Below, one piece after another: positions 56,795 to 64,000 of a DNA stretch of 64,000 bases (within the stretch, counting starts at the first letter, position 1; each line of letters begins with the position of its first letter). The notes beneath the pieces were generated by a model. The model saw nothing but the letters and a program-made list of their open reading frames with translations, searched no databases and had not been told where the DNA came from. The stretch spans positions 1 through 64,000 of the forward strand of contig JAGPYM010000091.1 of NCBI GenBank assembly GCA_020736575.1, given 5' to 3'. A program made the position numbers and the translations under genes. This stretch comes from Thelonectria olida. Lineage: Eukaryota; Ascomycota; Sordariomycetes; Hypocreales; Nectriaceae.

Positions 56795-57028
56795 AAAGCA
56801 CTTACTCTTTCTATTTAATTTTAAGTTATATAACTTAACTAATAATATAATATATAATAGCTAAAATACTTAACTTCTTACTAATTAAATATAATATAAT
56901 TTAATTAAATAATAGAGATTATATAACTATTTACTATATATTAAAATTTATAGATTTTATTAAATATATTAAACTAATAAGAGATTTTAATAAGTATTTA
57001 AAAGAGTTATAACTCCTAAGTATTTTTA

Positions 57029-57213
57029 TACTATTTAATGTTATTTATTAAAATAAGCCTAATACTAGTATATAATAAAAGTTAATATAAGTAAAACCCA
57101 GCCTTATGTCTATTATAATAAGCTTTTTAATAGGGCTTATAATTAGTTTTAAAATAAAAATCCCTATTATATAAACCTTACTTAAGGAACCTTATTTTAA
57201 GCTTTTAATATAA
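57029..57213 (+). repeat. Direct repeat inside the AT-rich block, copy 2
   Basis: The second copy keeps a few more C and G bases than copy 1 (for example CCCAGCC versus CCTAGCC, and TCCCTATTA versus TTCTTATTA). It appears slightly less mutated. Confidence 0.7.
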
Positions 57214-58350
57214 TACTATTTAATAAAAATATATTATTAAATATTAATTAAAAAATTAATTTAATTATTTTAAGCTATAAGATATTAATTTAAAGATTTA
57301 ATATATATTAATACTATTATAACTTCTTTAAATAAAAAGTTAAAAATATTATATAATATTTTAAAAGGGAAAGAAAAAACTATTGAAATAATAATAATAA
57401 GCAATTAATTAAAATAATTTAATTAAATACTTATAAGCTATAGCTTTAGGAGCTATTATATATAATAGTAATAATCCAAATAGTTATTTAAAAGGCTATA
57501 AAGGAAAATTTAAAGATAAAAAGTGGGTTAAATAGATATAAGAGTTAAAAAAGTAAGGGGGGGCTAAAAAGGTTAAATAAAAAAGAAAAGTTTAAAAAAG
57601 GTTAAAATAGGTTTAAGAGCATTAGAACTTATAAAAATAAAGTAAGGCAATTAAATAGTAAAATATATTAAAAAGTTTATATAATAATAAAAATTACTAA
57701 TTATAAAGTTAAATTTAATATATAATATTAAAAATATTAATATTTAAAACTAAAGTTATAAAACTATTTAAAATTTTTATTAAGTTTTTTAACTTTTTAT
57801 TTAATTTTATTTTAAAAATTTTATTTTTTATTATATAATTAATTAGTTTATTTTTTTATTTTTTAATATTTTTATATAATTGTAAGTAATTATTTAAAAG
57901 AACTTTTATTTTACTTAGTTTTTTTATCCTCAGATTTTCTTTTTACTTTATTTACTATTACTTTTTTTAAAATTAAATTATTATATTACTTTTATTATTA
58001 AACTAGGCTTATAAAAAGGTTTTAACTTACACTTTTAATTAGTTAATTAATACTAATATTCAAAACTTATATAAGTTAGAAAGTTAAAAAGCTCTTTTTA
58101 CTTTCTATTTTTACTTTTTTTTCCTTTTATTTTTATATATTTCTTATTATAACTATTTATAACTTAATATTTAAAACTCTATTCTTTTAAGCTTTAATAA
58201 AATATTAAAAAAGATTTTTTTTAATAACTTTAAATAATAAAAGTTAATAAAATATCTTATATTATATATATTAGTTATATATTATTTTATTAGCCTAATT
58301 ATAAGCGTTTAACTTTATACAATTTATTTTCAAAAAGGAAAAATCTACTA

Positions 58351-58689
58351 TATTCATATGGGCCTACCGTGTGGTGTGCGGAGACTTTTAACAGGCGCGC
58401 GAAGTAGTCAATAAGGAGACCCGCTCTCCCAAGGACGCCGACGTGACAGAGTTAACTCCGTGCTCCCTCGCACATCCGTACGGCCAAAATCGACATCTGC
58501 TTAATGGGGTTCTGCTCTGATGAATACCATGACTTCAACCCATTGCTGACATTTCGGCGGTCAAGAATTGACATAATCTACCAGGCAAGAAGCGAAAATG
58601 TGCGCACGCATAGAACGGATTACAGGTGATACTACTAGCCCTAACACCGGAGTTAGGAATATGAAGCTTCTGGCGGTATCCAACAGCTC
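58351..58689. other. 3' flank of the actin-like gene
   Basis: Normal base composition resumes abruptly at about 58360. No coding frame was supported. Confidence 0.4.
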
Positions 58690-60609
58690 TTAGAAACACT
58701 TGCGATGAACGATCGAGGGGCCCCACTCATCATACTCCTGCTTCGATATCCACATCTGCTGGAATGTGCTGAGTGACGCGAGTATTGAACCGCCAATCCA
58801 AACCGAGTACTTCCGCTCCGGTGGCGCAATGATTTTGACCTTCATGCTTGAGGGTGCCAAAGCCGCCAGTTCCTTTCGCATCCGATCTGATAGGCCTGGG
58901 AACATTGAATTTCCCCCAGCCAGCACGAAGTTCCCACACAGGTCTTTCCGGATGTCCACATCGCACTTCATCATGCTATTGAACGCAGTAACGTGTATAC
59001 CGCCACTCTCCAAGCCTAAAACAGAAGGCTGAAACATAGATTCGGGCACCCTAAAGCTTTCATTCCCGATGGTGATAACCTCGCCGTCAGGGAGCTCGTA
59101 AGATTTCTCCAAGAGGGAGGACTGCGCCGCCGTGTGTATTTCTGACTCGAAGTCGAGAGCCACGTAGCATAGCTTTTGCTTGATATCGCGGACAATTTCG
59201 CGCTCGGCAGTCGTCGAGAAGGTGTAGCCTCTCTCGGAGAGGATCTTCATGAGGTAGTCGGTTAGCTCCCTCCCCGCCACGTCTACTCTGGCGATAGCAT
59301 GAGATAATGGAAACCCGTCGTAAATTGGTACGAGATGAGTGACCCCATCGCCGGAATCCAAGACTAAACCAGTCGTACGGCCAGAGGCATAGAGACTAAG
59401 CGCTTGCTGAATTGAGACGTAAAAGGCGGGACTATTAAACGTCTCGAACACTACTTGTGTCATCCTCTCCCTATCAGGAGCGTTGAATCATTAGCTTGAA
59501 AATGATACTACATTCAAGGGATCGGACTTCTAACCTGTTAGACTTGGGGTTAATCGGTGCCTCGCTCATGAGCACTGGGTGTTCCTCTGGAGCAACTCTT
59601 AGCTCATTGTAGAATGTGTGGTGCCAGATCTTTTCCATATCATCCCAATTTGTTATGACTCCATGTTCGATGGGGTATCTGAGTGTCAAAATACCGCGTT
59701 TGGACTGTGCTTCATCGCCGACGTATGAGTCCTTTTGGCCCATTCCGATCATGATCCTAACATTCGTCAGTTGGCGAGGTCATTCCAAGTTGAGATAAGG
59801 ACCCGCACCCATGATGACGTGGCTTTCCTACGATTGAGGCTGCAATTTTGTCAGCCACTGAGCAAGTACGCAGTCCCACAAGCCCCATGCGTGTGGCCGC
59901 ACCCGACGCTGGGATGGGTGCTACGTACGGAAAACAGCCCTAGGGGCATCATCTCCAGCAAATCCCGCCTTCGTCATGCCCGAGCTGCCGCCTCAGGAAG
60001 TAAGTTACCCGCTATGACTTTTCTCTCTCTGCAGAGAGGTAGGGAATCTCACCCGTTGTCGAACACAAGGGCTGCGACTTCCTCTTCTAACGCTGATGCA
60101 GCCAGGTTCGGCCTCTCTGTCGGCTCTTCAAACTCTACCGAGGGCAAGTCCTCAAGTCGTGCAGCTAGGGTAGAGCGTCAGCGGCTAGTATTAAGGCACG
60201 TATCTCGAGTGGGAATACGCTCACCTTCAATGCGGACGTCATTAATCTCTGCTCGAACTGACACCTCAGATTGGCTTGATGATGTTGAAAACTGCGAGGA
60301 GGTCGTTTCCAACGACAGAAGGTCGCTGCGGCTGCTACGTGGGCTGATTAAAACTTCGGATTCACTAGCATCGGATTCCTCGTCGAAAGTGATGTGTAGT
60401 CCCGTTAGGCCCAGATCCAGTGAAAGGAGGCTGTACTCGCTCGATATCGTACTCGGTACAGACGAGGATACAAATGGTCGATTCTCATTGAAGGAACGCG
60501 TCGTTGGGACTGTGCTGCTCGGCTTGATGGTCTCGGTTGAGCCCGTTGCCTGCTCGGGGGCTTGATAAATAGGGTCGCCCTCTCGAAGAGAGCTATCAGT
60601 GTTTCCCAT
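58690..60609 (-). CDS. Divergent actin paralogue with a 153-residue N-terminal extension, six exons
   Basis: Exons are 60609-60225, 60164-60053, 59984-59929, 59839-59809, 59756-59535 and 59470-58690. They total 1587 nt (528 residues), and all five introns (60, 68, 89, 52, 64 nt) agree in phase. From about residue 154 the protein is a complete actin: [107 protein letters not shown], ending [10 protein letters not shown]. Both phosphate loops and the Gln and His next to the ATP site are kept. Departures from fungal actin include Thr for Cys in [16 protein letters not shown] for GGTTMYPG, and Trp near the C-terminus. The extension is Ser/Thr/Glu-rich, probably disordered, and starts MGNTDSS, which fits an N-myristoylation signal. 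The gene lies between two RIP-like blocks yet keeps an open frame, arguing for selection. Confidence 0.85.
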
Positions 60610-61130
60610 TTGAAGAGCGAACGCGCGACCGCCGACGACGCGCTGGCAGTGGGATTCCTAGAAAGCAAATTTGCGAGATATTGTAGGAGCGGGGTTGGGA
60701 ACTGCAATCCGCTCTGAATGAGCGGTCAAATAAAAAGCGGTTGGCGTGGTCTAGACTTCAGCCACATTGTCAGCTCGAGACGACATCCATGTGCCCTTTC
60801 CTCTGCTGCGAGCGATGGCAACTATTCGGCCAAGCGAGTTAATTGAACCAAGCATGTACTTGAGCGGTGATAGTGGGTAACCAGTAATAGACTTTGGCAA
60901 GGTTCCCTACTATACTAAGGGTTGCTTGTATTTTAATGAATGTGTAACGGCCCAGCTGAGTATATTGACAAGTAGAAGCACCATCTATCGGATATAGGTA
61001 TATGGAATACGTCTTATGCTCCCTGAAGTTGAAGATTCTTTGGGAACTTCTTGTGTGAGGATTTCTCCACGAGGTAACCCGTTTTGACCCTAAGATTCTA
61101 TATAGTCTCCTAAGAAGTTTCATATCTAAA
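60610..61130. other. Upstream flank of the actin-like gene
   Basis: About 500 bp of normal composition before the AT-rich block. It probably contains the promoter. No convincing TATA box or other frame was seen. Confidence 0.4.
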
Positions 61131-64000
61131 TCTGCATATATGTAAAGATCTTAATAAAATCTATATATTTACTTTCCCTTTTATATTTATACTAAAAATA
61201 ATAATTGAAACGAAATTGTAATATAGAATTAAGTGGTAAGTTAGACAACCTATTAGTAAATTAGGGGGTTAGTTAACCGGCCCATTTATAACTGTATTAA
61301 TTATAACGCGTCTTAAGCCACACGTGTTTCTTTCTTTTATAACACTTAATTAGTTAATTTAACCTTTCTAACCTTATTTTCATGTTTAAATATAGTAATA
61401 AAAACCTTAAAAAGATAATTAAAAATGCTAAAAGCGGCACTTTATTATAGCAAGCAGCTAATTAGTATAGCATTTCTTATTTAAGCTTATATAACTGGAT
61501 TTATTACAAGCTAACTTATAATAAAGCTTATAAATAGTACTAATTGCTTTTTAAATTATAAAAAGACTTATTTTATAATTAGCTTATTATATAAAATAAG
61601 CTAAATATAGTATTAACTTAGAGCTAAATTTAAAAGTTAGCAATTTTTATACTAAGTAAAAATAGCTATAATTAATAAATTAGAAAGTATTAAATAATTA
61701 GTATAATAATCTAGTTAATTTCTAATAGTATATTAAAGTATTTTTAATTTCTCTTAATAGAAAGGTTAAAGTATTAATAGTTTCTAAATAATAATAAAAT
61801 ATTATATTTAATAATATACTTAAAAGGTATTAAATGTAATTAAATTATATTAAAAGCTTAAATAGTTATATTTTATTTAATATATTAAATAAATATAGTT
61901 ATATATTAGGTATTATATAATAAATTATTAAGTGTATAAAATTATAGCAATTTATAAATTATAATAATTATAAATTATAAGTATAATATATAAGAGTATA
62001 CTTTTTATATAATAGAAAGGAAAGGGTAAATTTATATAATTTTACTAGTTATAACTGCCTAGTTGTAACCTAGATTATAATAATTAGACTTTTATATAAT
62101 AATATGTAAATAAAAACATTTAAATTGAAGGGAATTAAATAAAAAAAATAAATAGGTATTAGTTTAATTATATTTGCTAATATTTTAGCTTATTAAATAA
62201 ACTAGATATAAAATTAACTTTCTTATATAACTATTAGAATTTTAATAAAACTAGAGTTTTTTAAAAGCTTAAAACTAATAGGCATATTACTAGCTAATTA
62301 TAAATTTAATTAATAATTAAATAATAGCCTTTTAAATCTAATTAGAAAATAATTTTTACAGCTATTTTTATAAGTAAAAGTTATTTTAATTTATTAGTTA
62401 TTTTTAAAAGAAAAGATAGATAATACTAAGTATTTTTTAAAAAAATTAAACTATTTAATTAATTAGTAATATATAATATTTAAAAAAGGCTAAACTAATA
62501 ATATAATTAGCTTTACTAGTTAAAAAAGGCCTTTCTTTTAACTTTAAAACTTATAAAAACTAATAAAAAAAGGCTTTTTATTTTAAATAAATATAAAATA
62601 TATATAATATCTAATTTTATATATATTTATATAATTAATAAAGTTTATTTACTATATTTACTACCTTATATAAGCTATATTTTTTAGCCTTTTAAAATAT
62701 TAGTTTTTAAGCTATTAAAAGCTATTTATTAAGCTATATTAATACTAGCTAATTCTTTTATAAATATTAGTTTAATTAGAAAAAAAAACTTTATTAATTG
62801 CTATTTTTAAGTTAGAAAGAAGGTAATTACTATTTATAATACCTTTTTTAATTAGAAAAAAGCCGGGTTATAATTAATTAATATATTAAATCTAATAAAT
62901 AGTAAATTTATTATTAATATTTTAAATAATTTAATTATATTTTAATAAAAAGCTTTTAACTTTTTTAAAAAAATTCAATGTTTAAAATTATTTCTTTTAT
63001 AAGATTTAATTATTTAAAAAATATTATATAATTAGTTTATTTTTATAAGTAGGAAACTTATAATAGGCTAATTATAAAACTGTTTTAATAAATAAATAAA
63101 AGTTTAATATGCTTTACTTATAAATTATTTAATTAAAAAATTAAGTTTTATTTTTAATAAAAAGATTTAATAAATTAAACCCTAGAAAGAGAGAAAGAGT
63201 TTATAAAAATTTAGTTAGTCTTTTTATTATTTATAATATTTTATATTTTCTATAGCTAGCCCTATTTTATATTATTTATAAGGGGAAAGCTTTTAGCTTT
63301 TAAGCACGCTTAAAATTAAACGCCCCTATAAGCAATTAGCTATAATATATAGCCTTATAATTAACTAATTTAATTTAATAACTAAAATAATATATTTTAG
63401 CTTTTAAAACTAGCCTTTAGCTTTTATAATACTAGGAAAATTTACTAATTATATTTAATTATTTATATATTTATATAATACGGGCTAATTAGAAAGCCCT
63501 TTTATATATAGCCTAGGAGTATAATAAAAACTGCTTATATTTAACTAGCTGCTAGCTGCTAGAATTAAACTAACTATAGTTTTATTTATTTCTAAGCTAG
63601 GTTTTTAATTTAATAGGTTTAACTTAACTGCAATTAGAGATATACTACTATGCCCCAAGTGAGAAAATAGTCTTTTTATAACTATTTAAAATATAAAGTA
63701 AGTAAAAAGGTAAATTAAAGTACTTAAAGTTAAAAATTTAAAATAGGTTATTCTGTTTTTATTAGTTAATTTTATTATATTTTAAAATTCTAATAATTAT
63801 TTTATATTAAAACCTTTTAAATGGACTAATTAGGCCTTTGTATTATTATTTTATTTATATTTAAAATTATAAATTAATTTTAACTATTATATAAATAGGC
63901 TAGTTAATTAAGCCCTTACTTTATTAATAAGTAGTTTAATTTAAATATAATACTATTTTAATATAATAATTTAGTTAATTTCTAATAGATAAAACTAAAA
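61130..64000. repeat. AT-rich RIP-like block (right edge)
   Basis: Composition resembles 55.2-58.35 kb, without open frames. A small less-degraded island at about 61230-61340 retains GC-containing strings such as AACGCGTC and CCACACGTG. The block runs off the window. Confidence 0.8.

Larger units (their letters stand above)
55200..58350. repeat. AT-rich RIP-like block (about 3.1 kb)
   Basis: Composition is overwhelmingly A and T with dense TTAATA/TATAAT strings, nearly no CpG and no open frame. It contains at least one repeated unit (about 56613-56794 and 57029-57213) whose copies differ mainly by C/T and G/A transitions. This is the expected outcome of RIP on a transposon or its nested fragments. 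The parent element is not recognisable. Confidence 0.8.

Noticed and set aside
55200..58350. Centromere or mitochondrial insertion as explanation of the AT block
   Set aside because: No mitochondrial genes were seen, and internal repeats differing by transitions fit RIP better. A centromere cannot be excluded from sequence alone.
60839..61123. 94-codon minus-strand frame next to the right AT block
   Set aside because: Basic and aromatic-rich composition follows from AT-rich DNA. No motif or start context was seen.
61230..61340. Transposon end in the less-degraded island of the right block
   Set aside because: No inverted partner or target duplication could be found within the window.

Overview
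The window is nuclear DNA of a filamentous ascomycete (Pezizomycotina, most likely a Sordariomycete). Genes carry many 48-90 nt spliceosomal introns with GTRNGT-like donors and CTRAC-like branch points. Several families are typical of such fungi: a HET-domain protein, C6 zinc-cluster regulators, a fungal N-terminal/ubiquitin-like accessory protein and a large PKS-NRPS. Gene-bearing DNA is set between extremely AT-rich blocks (about 3.08-3.5, 55.2-58.35 and 61.13-64 kb) that look like repeats degraded by repeat-induced point mutation (RIP). The setting is accessory, perhaps subtelomeric. No telomere repeat, rRNA or convincing tRNA was seen.

Left flank (0-13.3 kb): a five-exon gene with a Fungal_N-type N-terminus and a ubiquitin-like domain; a RIP-like block; a relic of an MFS monocarboxylate-type transporter beside a 463 bp hAT-like MITE with an 8 bp target duplication; a disrupted large membrane protein; a GC-rich coding island; an inverted duplication carrying two divergently transcribed small cysteine-rich secreted protein genes; a small unknown gene; and a fungal kinase-like gene.

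Core (13.6-37.2 kb): a compact biosynthetic cluster. It holds a trans-acting enoyl reductase and a Fsa2-type Diels-Alderase on the minus strand. A ten-exon PKS-NRPS (KS-AT-DH-CMeT-ER0-KR-ACP-C-A-T-R) follows on the plus strand, then a full-size ABCA-type transporter and a C6/fungal_trans regulator. The PKS-NRPS would build a methylated, partly reduced polyketide with the trans-ER replacing its dead ER, then join it to an amino acid and release it by its R/Dieckmann domain. The Diels-Alderase would form a decalin. The set suggests a decalin tetramic acid of the equisetin/trichosetin type, without an N-methyltransferase. As written, the PKS-NRPS has a one-base frameshift in its C domain.

Right flank (37.5-61 kb): an SDR, a second C6 regulator with an 18 nt exon, an NAD(P)-binding epimerase-like gene, coding relics near 43-44 kb, a secreted GMC oxidoreductase, an extended-SDR reductase, a poorly coding 3.7 kb stretch and a HET-domain gene. 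Between two RIP-like blocks lies an intact six-exon actin paralogue with a 153-residue N-terminal extension that begins with a myristoylation-like sequence. This actin is the most unusual gene in the window.

All exon models were assembled by eye from splice signals and reading-phase bookkeeping. Family assignments rest on recognised motifs, not on database searches.
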